Shown piece by piece: positions 1 to 9,955 of a DNA stretch of 64,000 nucleotides (position 1 is its first letter; the number at the start of each line of letters is the position of its first letter). The position numbers were made by a program, and so were the translations under genes. The stretch is taken from contig JAPOWR010000002.1 in NCBI GenBank assembly GCA_026707545.1, positions 62,001 to 126,000 on the forward strand. Reading direction: 5' to 3'. The notes below the pieces were generated by a model. It saw nothing but the letters and a program-made list of their open reading frames with translations. It ran no database searches and was not told where the DNA came from. Source of the DNA: Acidobacteriota bacterium (GTDB lineage Bacteria > Acidobacteriota > Thermoanaerobaculia > Multivoradales > Multivoraceae).

Positions 1-1179
1 CTCGGCCGCCTGCCGGCGGCTCAGGGAGAGCGGCCGCTGTGGCTTCACGCCGCATCGGTCGGCGAGGCCGGTGTGGCGGCGACGTTTGCGCGGGTCCTGC
101 CGCCGGGACTCGATCTGCTGGTGACCACGGTCACGCCGACCGGCCAGGCGGCGGCGGAGAAACTGTTCGTACCCCTGGCCGAGGGGGGGCGTAGCGTCGT
201 CGTCACCTACCTGCCATTCGACTTCGACCCGCTGGTTTCCCGGTTTCTCGATCGCTACGGGCCGCGTGCCCTGGTGCTGCTCGAGAGTGAACTCTGGCCC
301 TTCGTGCTTAGGAGTTGCCGCCGGCGCGGGATTCCCGTGGCGGTGCTCAATGCGCGCGTCAGCGACCGCAGCTTCGTCCGCATGAGACGGGCCGGCCGCC
401 TTTGCAGGCGGACGCTGCTCGATCCGGTCCAGCGCTTCGGCGCCCAGAGCCCGCAGGACGAGGATCGATTGCGGAGTCTCGGCGCTTCGGACGGGGCCGT
501 GTCGCTGACCGGAAACCTGAAGTTCGACACGCCGGAGCCGGCGCCGGTCACCGGCCTGGAGCGGATGTTGCGGAAGCTCGCGAGAGGGCGGCCCATCCTC
601 GTCGCCGGCTCGACGATGCCGGGCGAGGAGTCGATCGTTCTGGACGCCTTTGAACGGCTGGACCACGAGGCCCTGCTGGTTCTGGCGCCCCGGCATCCGG
701 AGCGTTTCGACGAGGTGTGGCGAGAGATCGAGGGCCGGTCTCTGGGGGCGTTCCGGCGGAGCGCAATCCCTGCGGAAGGGTCGGGCGCGCCGTGGCGGGA
801 ATCCACGTCTCGGGTCGTGCTGCTCGACTCCCTCGGCGAGCTCGCCTCCATCTACCGGCTGGCGGCCGCCGCGTTCATCGGGGGCTCCCTGGTGCCCACC
901 GGCGGCCACAATCCGATCGAGGCGGCCCGCTTCGGCGTGCCGGTCCTCGTCGGTCCGTCGATGGAGAACTTCCGGCGCATCGCGCGGGACTTCGAGGCCG
1001 AGGGCGGCCTGACCGTGACCGGCGACGGCGAGGCATTGAGCCGCGCCTGGAGGCGCTTCCTGGATCGGCCGGACGAGGCAGCGGAACAGGGCCGGCGCGG
1101 CCGAGCGATCGTCAACCGCAACCGCGGCGCGGTCGAGCGGTCGGTTGAACTGCTGCGTGGGCTGGTCGACCTGGCTTGA
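1..1179 (+). CDS. kdtA: 3-deoxy-D-manno-octulosonic acid (Kdo) transferase, 5' end cut by the window
   Basis: The enzyme adds Kdo from CMP-Kdo to lipid A precursors at the inner membrane, an essential LPS core step. The reading frame is open from the first base. The conserved WLHAASVGE block lies upstream of an internal GTG at base 73, so that GTG is not the start and the gene begins outside the window. About 392 residues are visible; the family is about 420-430, so only the N-terminal membrane anchor is missing. The C-terminal donor-binding signature FIGGSLVPTGGHNPIEAA is present. The stop overlaps the TTG start of lpxK, so the two are translationally coupled. The pairing of kdtA with lpxK supports both calls. 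Confidence 0.95.
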   Translation, partial: LGRLPAAQGERPLWLHAASVGEAGVAATFARVLPPGLDLLVTTVTPTGQAAAEKLFVPLAEGGRSVVVTYLPFDFDPLVSRFLDRYGPRALVLLESELWPFVLRSCRRRGIPVAVLNARVSDRSFVRMRRAGRLCRRTLLDPVQRFGAQSPQDEDRLRSLGASDGAVSLTGNLKFDTPEPAPVTGLERMLRKLARGRPILVAGSTMPGEESIVLDAFERLDHEALLVLAPRHPERFDEVWREIEGRSLGAFRRSAIPAEGSGAPWRESTSRVVLLDSLGELASIYRLAAAAFIGGSLVPTGGHNPIEAARFGVPVLVGPSMENFRRIARDFEAEGGLTVTGDGEALSRAWRRFLDRPDEAAEQGRRGRAIVNRNRGAVERSVELLRGLVDLA

Positions 1180-2165
1180 ACACTGTGCGCAGTCCCTGGC
1201 AGCAGTTCTACGGTTGGGCGCACGCTCAGCGCCGACGCTACTGGGCGACCCGTTCCGAGAGCCTGGCGCGGCCTGTGGTGAGCATCGGCAATCTGCACTG
1301 GGGTGGCAGCGGCAAGACGCCGACGGTGATCGCCGCGGCGCGGGGGCTCCAGGCCGGGGGACGGAGGGTGGCCGTCCTCTCGCGCGGCTACCGCCGGCGG
1401 GGCCGGACACCACTCCTGGTCAGCCTGGGTGACGGTCCACTGGCGACGGTGCACCAAGCCGGCGACGAGCCGGTGATGATCGCCGAACAGGCGCCGGGCG
1501 TGGTGGTGGCCGTTGGCGCCGACCGCCGCGCGGCCGCCGGCCTGGCCCTCGAGCGGGCGTCGGACATCGATGTCTTCCTGCTGGACGACGGCTTCTCCCA
1601 TGTTCGCTTACACCGCGACGTCGAGATCCTGACCTTTCCGGCCGCCGACCCCTTTGCCGGCGGCCTCCTGTTGCCGGGCGGTCGGCTGCGTGAGCCCTTG
1701 AGCATGGTGCGCGTCGCCGATGCCGCGGTGATCACCGGCCTCGAAGCCGGTGCCGAACCGCCGGACTACTTCGAACCGACGCTTCGCGGTCAAGGTTTCG
1801 CAGGCAGGGTGTTCACGTCGGCCCTCCGGTCCGAGCTCTTGGGTGGGCCGCCACCGGAACGACCGCTGCTCGTCACGGGCGTTGCCCGTCCCGAGCGGGT
1901 CGCCCGCACTGCAGCCGCGTCCGGCCTGGAGGTCGTGAATCACCTCCGCTTTCGCGACCACCACGGCTATCCGCCGCGTTCCCTCCGTGCGATCGAGGCC
2001 GCGCGCGTCCGCCACCGCTGCGACGCCGTGGTCACGACGTCCAAGGACGCCGTCAAGCTCCGCGAGCGGTGGTCCACCGGTGCTCCACCTCTGCTCGTGT
2101 TGAGAGTCGAGGCCCAGCTCGACGTGGACTTCCTGCCCTGGCTAGCGGGCCGGTTGGAAGGCTGA
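1176..2165 (+). CDS. lpxK: tetraacyldisaccharide 4'-kinase (lipid A kinase)
   Basis: LpxK phosphorylates the 4' position of the lipid A disaccharide at the inner membrane. The 329-residue product has the family Walker A GNLHWGGSGKTP (about residues 38-49), then SRGYRRRG, and DDGFSH in place of the usual DDGFQH. The start is TTG within the TTGA that ends kdtA; an in-frame GTG nine bases later is the alternative. Length and motif order are normal. It meets the convergent NSS transporter gene with only two bases between stops. Confidence 0.95.
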   Translation: MNTVRSPWQQFYGWAHAQRRRYWATRSESLARPVVSIGNLHWGGSGKTPTVIAAARGLQAGGRRVAVLSRGYRRRGRTPLLVSLGDGPLATVHQAGDEPVMIAEQAPGVVVAVGADRRAAAGLALERASDIDVFLLDDGFSHVRLHRDVEILTFPAADPFAGGLLLPGGRLREPLSMVRVADAAVITGLEAGAEPPDYFEPTLRGQGFAGRVFTSALRSELLGGPPPERPLLVTGVARPERVARTAAASGLEVVNHLRFRDHHGYPPRSLRAIEAARVRHRCDAVVTTSKDAVKLRERWSTGAPPLLVLRVEAQLDVDFLPWLAGRLEG

Positions 2166-2167
2166 GC

Positions 2168-3577
2168 TCAGGCGAACGACCGCCCCCCGATCACGGCCCA
2201 GATGATCCACAGGATAGCGACCGGGCAGACGAAGCGGAGCAGGACGCCGCGCCAGATGAAGAACCAGCGGCCCACGTCGCCGTGGCCTTCGGCGAGTTCG
2301 GCCCGCGACTCGCGGGAGCTCAGGAACCAACCGAAGAAGATGGCCATCATCAGGCCGCCGAGGGGGAGGATCCAGTTCGACACGGTGTAGTCCATCGTGC
2401 CGAAAAAGCCCTCGGCGCGCTCGCCGAACGGGGCGAAGGCGGAGAGCGCGCCGCTTGCGCCGAGCGAGAGCGCGGAGGGGATGCCGAAGGCGAAGATGGC
2501 GCCGCCGGTGACGAGGCAGGCGCTGAGCCGGCTGAAGCCGCGGCGGTCGATCAGGTAGGAGGCGACGGTCTCCAGCAGGGAGATGGTCGAGGTCAAGGCG
2601 GCGAAGCCGACCAGGAGGTAGAACATCGGCGCCAGGGCGACGCCGAGCGGCATCTCGTAGAACATCCGCGGCAGGGTGGTGAACAGGATCGTGGCGCTCT
2701 TGCCGAACGTTGTGGCGCGCTCCGCCGCGTCGACGCTGAAGATGATCGAGAACATGACGACGCAGGCCATGATCGCGATCAGGGTGTCGAGCAGGCTGAT
2801 CGCGGCTGCGCTCCTCGGGATCGACTGCTTCGATGTCATGTAGGAGCCGTAGGTGACCATCGCTCCCATGCCGACCGAGAGGGTGAAGAAGGCGTGTCCC
2901 ACCGCTTCGAGCAGGCCGTCGGCCGTGATCGGCCCGATGTGGAAGAGGAAGCGGATCGCCTCGCCGAAGCCCGGGCTCCAGAACGAGTTGACGACGAGCA
3001 GGATCAGGATGGCCCCGAGCACCGGCATCAGGAGCTTGGTGACGCGTTCGATCCCCTTGCTCACGCCGAGGGCGACGACGCCGACGGTGACGGCCATGAA
3101 CAGGAGATGGAAACCGATCTGGAGGGGGCCGTTGGCCAGGAAGGCGCCGAACGACTCGCCCAGCGGCTGGTCCTGGACGGCTGTGCCCCGCACCGACCAG
3201 CTCAGGCACTGGCCGAAGTAGTAGACGGTCCAACCGGCGATCAGGGCGTAGTAGGAGAGCAGAATGAAGCTGCCGGTGACGCCGAGCGCGCCGACGGCGC
3301 CCCAGGCGCGACCGCCGACCGTGTCCTTCGCCGCCCGGAGGAAGGCGCCGACCGGACTCTGGCGGGTGCGCCGGCCGATGACGAGTTCGGCCATCATGAT
3401 CGGCAGGCCGATGAGGGCGATCGCGACCAGGTAGACGAGAACGAAGGAACCGCCGTCGTTGGCGTAGGTGATGTACGGGAACTTCCAGATGTTGCCGAGC
3501 CCGATCGCGGAGCCGACGGCGGCGAAGATGAACCCGAGTTGACCGAACCTGCCGCGTCCGCTGGAGCCGTTTGCCAC
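2168..3577 (-). CDS. sodium:neurotransmitter symporter (NSS/SNF) family transporter
   Basis: An LeuT-fold, sodium-coupled importer of amino acids or related amines. The N-terminus carries the family signature GSAIGLGNIWKFPY, whose unwound first helix binds substrate and sodium. The rest is a series of about 11-12 hydrophobic helices. I chose the GTG start because GGAGGGAACT lies just upstream. An ATG 14 codons earlier would read through a possible hairpin (GTGCCG/CGGCAC at 3602-3619) and looks non-coding. Length is 469 residues. The substrate cannot be told from sequence. No partner genes are adjacent. Confidence 0.9.
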   Translation of the reverse strand: MANGSSGRGRFGQLGFIFAAVGSAIGLGNIWKFPYITYANDGGSFVLVYLVAIALIGLPIMMAELVIGRRTRQSPVGAFLRAAKDTVGGRAWGAVGALGVTGSFILLSYYALIAGWTVYYFGQCLSWSVRGTAVQDQPLGESFGAFLANGPLQIGFHLLFMAVTVGVVALGVSKGIERVTKLLMPVLGAILILLVVNSFWSPGFGEAIRFLFHIGPITADGLLEAVGHAFFTLSVGMGAMVTYGSYMTSKQSIPRSAAAISLLDTLIAIMACVVMFSIIFSVDAAERATTFGKSATILFTTLPRMFYEMPLGVALAPMFYLLVGFAALTSTISLLETVASYLIDRRGFSRLSACLVTGGAIFAFGIPSALSLGASGALSAFAPFGERAEGFFGTMDYTVSNWILPLGGLMMAIFFGWFLSSRESRAELAEGHGDVGRWFFIWRGVLLRFVCPVAILWIIWAVIGGRSFA

Positions 3578-3658
3578 GCTAGTTCCCTCCCGGTAGGCGT
3601 CGTGCCGTAATGCCGGCACCGGCCAGCTAGCGTAGCGGAGTGGAGACGGCGACTTGTC

Positions 3659-6600
3659 TCAGCGGCCCGAGGCGGGCGCCGGGACCGGACTGAACGGCGT
3701 CTCCGGGCCGACGACCCGGGTCAGCCAATCGGCGCGGTAGGCGTCGAGTTCCGGCGTTCGAGGATAAGCCTCGCCCGGCGCGAACGGGTAGCCGGACATC
3801 GCGTGGAAGGGCAGCGGCAGGTTGCTGTCCGCCTTCCAGGTATTACGGTCGGCGTCCTTGTCCCAGCCAAAGCTCTCGAGAAACACGGTGCGGACGTGGC
3901 CCGGCGCCAGCGGCGGCAGCTCGCGGGCGTCGAACAGGACCCGGATCTCGTCGCCCGGTCCGATCACGACCTGGCGGTCGTCGACGTCGACGAGGAGCTC
4001 GCGGACATCGCCGAAGCGGGTGTACCGGCCGGGGAAGGGCAGCCAGGGGGACTCCGTGCCGGTGCGCTGGTAGTCGAACAGGTGCGGGCCGTTGGGTGCG
4101 GGCCGGGTCGGCGCCGAGAATCCGCGGTAGGAGAGGGCGGCGCTCGCCGCGTCCAGACGCGCCTGGATGACGACATCATCGCCGTCGGCGCCGCCCAGGT
4201 CGGTGCTCCAGGCGACGCGGTCCCAGTGCAGCCAGCGGGTGGTCACGATCCGGAGCCTCGTGGCGCCGACCGGCAGCGGCGGCGTGTCGACGACCATCGT
4301 CTTCGTCTTGCCGGGCGGGAAGCCCATCGGATCGACCAGGGGCCGCCAGCCGTCCCCGGTTTCGACCTCTAGCCGGGTCATGACCATCTCCAGGTCGCCG
4401 TGCTCCACCGCCTGGGCGATGGCGAGGTTCAGGCTGGCGTCGGCGGGGAACACCCAGCCGTCCAGCCACAGCCGGACCGGTTTGCCGGGCGCTTCGCCGA
4501 GGTCGAAGGTGAACGTCCAGGGCTCGGCGGCGTGGCCCTGGAAGCGCGAGCGCGCGTAGCCGTCGGCGTAGATCTCGTCGCGGGCGCGGACGCGCTCCGT
4601 CACGTCGCGGCCGCGGCCGTCCATGGCGTGAACGACGGGGCGGACCACGGCGCTCGAGACGACGACGTCGGACGGCCTGCCGATGTGTCCCCGGCCCGGG
4701 ACGATACGGAGGTTGCTCGCGACCTCAACGCCTTCGCGATGGTCGACCACCCACAGCCGCACGCGGTCGATGTAGGCGGCCTCCCACAGCTCCTCGGTGA
4801 TCCGCAGGTCGTAGTACCCGTTCCGGGTCCGGGCTCCGTCGACTCGCACCAGTTCGTCCGGGTCGTAGCCGTTCCAGACGCCGTCCGCGAGGGGCATGCC
4901 GAGCGGCGCGCCCCACAGCAGGTCGGTGACGAAGCTGATCTTCTCGCCGTCCCAGGTGTACAGGAAGGGACAGCTTCCCTTGAGCACCTGCTCCTCGACG
5001 ATCGTCAGGTTCTCGCCCGGCTCGAGACGGTTCTGCGGCACGCCGTTGGCCCAGACGACGCGGATCAGGTCGGGCCGGCGGCGGCTGCCGAGCCCGATGT
5101 GGGTGACCGGCCGGTCGACCTCGATGTACTGGTACGCCCGCTCCGACTTGACTTCGATCGTCGTGCCGCGGCCGAAGACGTTGTTCTTCTGGTTGCCGAT
5201 GTCGAGGCCGACCAGGCGAACCCGGAGCCAGTTGTTCTCGGAGCCGTTCAGGTTCTCGATCCGGTAGAGGCCGGAGGCGCCTGCCGCCACCAGATCCTGG
5301 TCGCCGTCGCCGTCCAGGTCATCGGCCCGCACCGCCGAGATCCCGGCGTCGCGGGGCAGTCCGAGAACCTGCGCGAGCTGGAACTCGAGCGCCTCCGGTC
5401 CCGATTCGGAGGTCTGCGTCAGCACCCGCAGCTCGCCATCGGCGACCAGGGCGAGGTCGCGGCGGCCGTCGTTGTCGGCGTCGAGCAGGGCCAGGTCGGT
5501 GGCGTCCGTGGGCAGGGCGACCGATTCCAGTGCCAGCGGAAAGGGGGCAAGCGCACCGTTCTCGCCGGTCCTCAGGATGACCGTGGAGGCGCCGGCGAGC
5601 ACGAACTCGGGAATCCCGTCGCGGTCGAGGTCGGCGGTACGAACGACGCGCACCGGCGTCCCGGTCGTGAGTGCGGGCTCCGAGTCGTCGCCGAGCAGCC
5701 GGCCGACGAGCCTTCCCAGCAGGTTCCCCTCGGGTGCTGGAGGTGTCCTCTCCGCGAAGCGCCCCTGGCGCAGGTTGTCCAGCCACAGCACGCCGGCGTC
5801 ATGGGCCAGCAGCAGATCCGTGTCGCCGTCGCGGTCGGCGTCGGTGGCTTGAAGGTGGTGGAAGCGGCGCGGCTCGACCTGCGGCAGCGCCTTGGGTCCC
5901 AGCGCCTCGAGCGAGCCCTCGAAGACCTCCTCGCCGGAGACGTTCCGCAGCAGATCGGGCCCGCCGCCGGTCCGCGCAACGGCGAGATCGAGGTCGCCGT
6001 CGCTGTCGAAGTCGATCAGGTCGGCGGCGTCCACGCCGAACGGCTGCGCCAGGAAGCGGTCGCTGGCGTCGCCGAAGCGGGGCGTGTCGGCGGAGGCATC
6101 GACCTGCCAGACGGCCAGGGGATCGCCGACGGCGACCAGGTCGAGCCGCCGGTCGTTGTCGGTGTCGCCGGCGACCAGCAGTCGGGCGCCCGTTTCCGGA
6201 GCCGTGCCGGACGCCGCGAGGCCGGCGGAGGCGCGCCGCAACTGGAGCCGCGGGAGTGGTGGGTCCGAGCCCTCCCCGGCGGCCACCCACGCGATGTCGG
6301 GCCGGTCGTCGCCGTCGAAGTCCGCGACTTCGAGTGCGCGTCCGGAGGCGGCCGCGTTGTCGATGCGGCTGGCCCGGAAACGGACCGGGAGCGCCGGCCC
6401 GAAGTCCTCGATGGGCGACTCGTCCTCGAAGCGCTCGACGGGAATGCCCTGGATGTTCGTGAAGACCTCGGCCTGGCTGCTTGTCCAGCCGGCGGTCCCT
6501 TTCATGACGTTCGTGACTCTCCGGGCGAGACTGCGTGCGCGGTCCAGGTCGTCCGCTTCCAGGGCGTCGAGGACTTCCTCGACCGCCCGTTCGGCGACCG

Positions 6601-7201
6601 GCTGGGCCTGCCAGATCAGCTCCCGCACGCGGAGGTAGTCGTCGCTCGCGCGGCCGCGGTCGCCGTTGTCGAGGGCGGCCTCTCCGGAGAGCAGCAGGAT
6701 GACCAGGTTGTCGGGTCGCAGGCGCCTGAGCCGGTCGACCGCGGTGCGCCGATCGGCTTCGGCCTCCGGTCCGCTCATGATCTCCGCGTGCCGGAACAGG
6801 GCGTACTGGGTTTCGGAGTCGTCGGGCGCGCCGCGGGCGGCCCGGCGGTAGTCCACCAGCGCCTCGTCGTTGCGGCTCGTCCACTGCAGGATCTCGGCGC
6901 GGATCAGCAGCAGGTCGGCCCGGTTGCCGCCGAGTTCCAGGGCGCGGTCGATCGCGGCGAGCGCCGCGTCCTTCTCGTCCTGCCGGAGCAGCGCGACGGC
7001 CAGGTTCGCGTGACCGAGGGGCTCGTCGGGCGCGAGTGCGATGAGCTCCCGGTAGGTGCTCTCGGCTTCGGCTTCCCGCTCGTTTTCGAGTTGGGCGTAG
7101 CCGATGCCGTGCAGCCGCACTTGCTCCTCGGTCGGTTGCGCGGGCGCCGCGGCCGGGACGAGCGCGGTGAGAAGAAGAAGGGCGGGGAGTGTCCGAGGCA
7201 T
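3659..7201 (-). CDS. exported TPR / FG-GAP repeat / ASPIC-UnbV domain protein
   Basis: A very large secreted or periplasmic protein of 1180 residues. A signal peptide (hydrophobic core LPALLLLTALVP, AxA-type end) is followed by TPR-like helices at about 22-165. A beta-propeller region follows with at least seven calcium-binding-like DxDxDGxxD motifs, for example DFDSDGDLDLA and DLDGDGDQDLV. Then comes an ASPIC/UnbV block (NWLRVRL, IGLGSRR, VVWANG) and about 400 further residues beginning KGSCPFLYTWDG. Proteins of this design are common in Acidobacteriota and Planctomycetes; their function is not established. An alternative ATG lies 12 codons upstream. It is transcribed divergently from polA. 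Confidence 0.85.
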   Translation of the reverse strand: MPRTLPALLLLTALVPAAAPAQPTEEQVRLHGIGYAQLENEREAEAESTYRELIALAPDEPLGHANLAVALLRQDEKDAALAAIDRALELGGNRADLLLIRAEILQWTSRNDEALVDYRRAARGAPDDSETQYALFRHAEIMSGPEAEADRRTAVDRLRRLRPDNLVILLLSGEAALDNGDRGRASDDYLRVRELIWQAQPVAERAVEEVLDALEADDLDRARSLARRVTNVMKGTAGWTSSQAEVFTNIQGIPVERFEDESPIEDFGPALPVRFRASRIDNAAASGRALEVADFDGDDRPDIAWVAAGEGSDPPLPRLQLRRASAGLAASGTAPETGARLLVAGDTDNDRRLDLVAVGDPLAVWQVDASADTPRFGDASDRFLAQPFGVDAADLIDFDSDGDLDLAVARTGGGPDLLRNVSGEEVFEGSLEALGPKALPQVEPRRFHHLQATDADRDGDTDLLLAHDAGVLWLDNLRQGRFAERTPPAPEGNLLGRLVGRLLGDDSEPALTTGTPVRVVRTADLDRDGIPEFVLAGASTVILRTGENGALAPFPLALESVALPTDATDLALLDADNDGRRDLALVADGELRVLTQTSESGPEALEFQLAQVLGLPRDAGISAVRADDLDGDGDQDLVAAGASGLYRIENLNGSENNWLRVRLVGLDIGNQKNNVFGRGTTIEVKSERAYQYIEVDRPVTHIGLGSRRRPDLIRVVWANGVPQNRLEPGENLTIVEEQVLKGSCPFLYTWDGEKISFVTDLLWGAPLGMPLADGVWNGYDPDELVRVDGARTRNGYYDLRITEELWEAAYIDRVRLWVVDHREGVEVASNLRIVPGRGHIGRPSDVVVSSAVVRPVVHAMDGRGRDVTERVRARDEIYADGYARSRFQGHAAEPWTFTFDLGEAPGKPVRLWLDGWVFPADASLNLAIAQAVEHGDLEMVMTRLEVETGDGWRPLVDPMGFPPGKTKTMVVDTPPLPVGATRLRIVTTRWLHWDRVAWSTDLGGADGDDVVIQARLDAASAALSYRGFSAPTRPAPNGPHLFDYQRTGTESPWLPFPGRYTRFGDVRELLVDVDDRQVVIGPGDEIRVLFDARELPPLAPGHVRTVFLESFGWDKDADRNTWKADSNLPLPFHAMSGYPFAPGEAYPRTPELDAYRADWLTRVVGPETPFSPVPAPASGR

Positions 7202-7279
7202 GGCTCGAGGCGACAGTTCGTTGCAGGACACCGACATCCTACGACTCGACACCAGATCGACACTAGAGTAGTCCCCGCC

Positions 7280-9955
7280 GTGACCGCGAAGCGCCTCTTC
7301 CTGATCGACGGGTACTCGACGATCTTCCGGGCCTTCTACGCGATCCGGGGTTTGTCGACGTCGGCGGGCGAACCGACCAACGCGATCTACGGCTTCATCA
7401 ACATGCTGCGCAAGTTGCTGCGCGAGGAAGAACCGCCGCTGCTCGGGATCGCGCTGGACGTGGGGCGTGCCACGGTGCGGACCGAGGCGTACGCGGAGTA
7501 CAAGGCGAACCGGGCGCCGATGCCGGAGGACCTGCGGGCGCAGATGCCGGCGATCCGCCGCGCGATCGAGGCCTTCCGCATCCCCATCCTCGAACTGGAG
7601 CGCTACGAGGCGGACGACGTTCTCGGGACCCTGGGGAGCAGGGGGCAGGAGGCGGGCTACGACGTGACGATCGTCAGCGCGGACAAGGACCTGTTCCAGC
7701 TCGTGAGCGACCGGGTATCGCTGCTCCACACCGGTCGCGAGAAGACCTACGACCCTGCCCTGGTCGAGCAGGACTTCGGGGTGCCGCCGGAGCAGGTGGT
7801 CGACGTCCTCGCCCTGGTCGGCGACAAGGTGGACAACGTGCCGGGCGTGCCGGGGATCGGCCAGAAGGGCGCGCAGACGCTGATCCGCGAGTACGGCGAC
7901 CTCCAGACGCTGCTCGAGGCGGCGCCCGAACTCAAGCGCAAGGCCTACCGCGAGGGGCTGCGGGAACACGCCGACCAGGCCCTGCTGTCGAAGGAGCTGG
8001 TCACGATCCACACCGACCTCGACGTCCCCTTCGATGCCGAGGCCTTGAGGATGGAGGCGCCGGACTACGAGGCGCTGGCCGAACTATGCCGCGAGTTCGA
8101 GTTCTGGAGCCTGCTCAAGGAGCTCGAGAGCGAGAGCGGCGGACCCGAGATCGAGCCGGCGGTCATCCTGGACTCCGTCGAGGAGTTCGAGGAGGCGGCA
8201 CGGGTCCTGAGTCCCCGCATCGCAGTCGGCGTCGTCTTCCGGCGCGGCGGCGAACCGGTGGGGCTGTCGTTCGCGCCAATCGGAGGCACCGTCGGCCGAG
8301 ACTTGGACGGGACGATCGGCCGGGCCGGCTTCGCGGACTTCGGGCGTCCAGGGATGCGGGAAGCCGTGGCGGCGACGCTGCGGGCGTGGCTCGCAGATCC
8401 TGCCCTCGAGCTGATCGGTCACGATCTGAAGGAAGTCGTCCGGCTCTGCCCGCACGGGGAGGGTCGTCCGCGGGTGTCCGCGCGGCTCGTCGACACGATG
8501 CTGATGGCCTACCTGGTTCACTCCGCGGTGCGGAGCTTCGGGCTGGCGACCGTCGCCCTCGACCGCCTCTTCTACAAGGCGACGACGCCGGCGGACGCGG
8601 GGTTGGGAGATGCCACGGCGGCGCTCGGCGACGACCCGGGTCTCGCTGTCTACGCGGCCGAACAGGCGGTGCTACCCGCACTGATCCTCGAAGCGATCAC
8701 TCCCCAGTGGGGAGAGTCGCCCGGGGCGCGCGAGGTCTACGAGGGCATCGAGGTGCCCCTGTTGCCGGTCCTCGCGGCGATGGAGGAGGAGGGCATCGAG
8801 CTCGATGCCGGCGTGCTGGGCGAGATGTCGCGCCGCCTCGAGCTCGATAGCGGCGACCTCGCCGAGGAGATCTTCGACCTCGCGGGCGAGCGGTTCAACA
8901 TCCAGTCACCGACTCAGCTCGGCGTCATCCTGTTCGAGAAGCTGGGGCTGCCGGTGCTCGGCCGCACCCGCAAGACGAAGAAGTACTCCACCGGCGCGGA
9001 GGTGCTGGAGCAACTCGCGCAGCGTGGCTTCGACCTGCCGGCCAAGGTGCTCCAATACCGGGAGCTGACGAAGCTCAAATCGACCTACGTCGACGCGCTG
9101 CCGCACCTCGTGGCGGAGGACGGGCGCCTCCACACCCGCTACCACCAGGCGGTGGCGGCCACCGGGCGGCTGTCCTCGCACGACCCGAACCTGCAGAACA
9201 TCCCGATCCGCACCGACATCGGGCGCCAGGTACGCCGCGCTTTTCGCGCCCGCGACGGCTACCTGCTCCTGGTCGCGGACTACAGCCAGATCGAGCTGCG
9301 GGTGCTCGCGCACATCTCGGGCGACGAGGCGCTGATCGACATCTTCCAGCACGGCGGCGACATTCATCGCTCGACCGCGGCCACCGTGTTCGGCGTGGCC
9401 CCGGCCCTGGTGACCGACGAGCAGCGGCGGGCCTCCAAGACGATCAACTTCGGGATCATCTACGGGATGTCCGCGTTCGGCCTCGCCCGCGCCCTGGGCA
9501 TCGCGCGAGGGGAGGCGCAGGCCTTCATCGACGCCTACTTCGAGCGCTTCCCCGGCGTGCGCACCTACACCGAACGGACGCTTGCGCAGGCGGAGGAGGA
9601 ACTCCGCGTCGAGACCCTCTACGGCCGGGTCCGCTACCTGCCGGACATCAAGAGCCGCAATCGCGCGGTGCGCGAGAACACGCGGCGGATGGCCGTCAAC
9701 GCCCGCATCCAGGGCACGGCGGCCGATCTTCTGAAGTTGGCGATGATCGCCGTCGACCGCCGGCTGCGGGCGGAACTCGGGGCGGCCCGACTCCTGCTGA
9801 CCGTCCACGACGAGCTCGTGCTCGAGGCGCCGGCCGGCGCCATCGACGAACTGTCGGCCCTGGTCAGAGAGGAGATGGAGGGAGTCGCGGACCTGCGCGT
9901 GCCGCTCGTCGTCGACATCGACTCGGGCCCCGACTGGTACGAAGCGAAGGCCTGA
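7280..9955 (+). CDS. polA: DNA polymerase I with an apparently inactive proofreading domain
   Basis: Repair and Okazaki-fragment polymerase, 891 residues. The N-terminal 5'-nuclease (about 1-290) is intact (LIDGYSTIFRAFYA, YEADDVLGTL). The polymerase has motif A DYSQIELRVLAHISGD (catalytic D667), motif B RRASKTINFGIIYG and motif C VHDELVLEA (D844). The middle 3'-5' exonuclease domain has lost its metal ligands: the usual DTET is AVGVVF, LKYD is LKEV and the final YAAEDAD is YAAEQAV. This resembles Taq-type polymerases I. The GTG start gives the VTAKRLFLIDG N-terminus. The frame stays open far upstream, but that part is antisense to the neighbouring gene. Confidence 0.95.
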   Translation: MTAKRLFLIDGYSTIFRAFYAIRGLSTSAGEPTNAIYGFINMLRKLLREEEPPLLGIALDVGRATVRTEAYAEYKANRAPMPEDLRAQMPAIRRAIEAFRIPILELERYEADDVLGTLGSRGQEAGYDVTIVSADKDLFQLVSDRVSLLHTGREKTYDPALVEQDFGVPPEQVVDVLALVGDKVDNVPGVPGIGQKGAQTLIREYGDLQTLLEAAPELKRKAYREGLREHADQALLSKELVTIHTDLDVPFDAEALRMEAPDYEALAELCREFEFWSLLKELESESGGPEIEPAVILDSVEEFEEAARVLSPRIAVGVVFRRGGEPVGLSFAPIGGTVGRDLDGTIGRAGFADFGRPGMREAVAATLRAWLADPALELIGHDLKEVVRLCPHGEGRPRVSARLVDTMLMAYLVHSAVRSFGLATVALDRLFYKATTPADAGLGDATAALGDDPGLAVYAAEQAVLPALILEAITPQWGESPGAREVYEGIEVPLLPVLAAMEEEGIELDAGVLGEMSRRLELDSGDLAEEIFDLAGERFNIQSPTQLGVILFEKLGLPVLGRTRKTKKYSTGAEVLEQLAQRGFDLPAKVLQYRELTKLKSTYVDALPHLVAEDGRLHTRYHQAVAATGRLSSHDPNLQNIPIRTDIGRQVRRAFRARDGYLLLVADYSQIELRVLAHISGDEALIDIFQHGGDIHRSTAATVFGVAPALVTDEQRRASKTINFGIIYGMSAFGLARALGIARGEAQAFIDAYFERFPGVRTYTERTLAQAEEELRVETLYGRVRYLPDIKSRNRAVRENTRRMAVNARIQGTAADLLKLAMIAVDRRLRAELGAARLLLTVHDELVLEAPAGAIDELSALVREEMEGVADLRVPLVVDIDSGPDWYEAKA

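Noticed and set aside
2069-3610. 513-codon plus-strand open frame
   Set aside because: Antisense to the NSS transporter; composition is Glu/Asp/Arg/Ala filler without domain features.
4400-7279. A very long plus-strand open frame running in phase into polA
   Set aside because: It is antisense to the TPR/FG-GAP gene, whose signal peptide and DxDxDG repeats are unmistakable. Its peptide is low-complexity and Val/Ala/Gly/Arg-rich, as expected of a GC-rich antisense frame.
7202-8011. Upstream in-frame extension of the TPR/FG-GAP protein on the minus strand
   Set aside because: The extension is antisense to the polA 5'-nuclease domain, and the signal peptide begins at the internal ATG.
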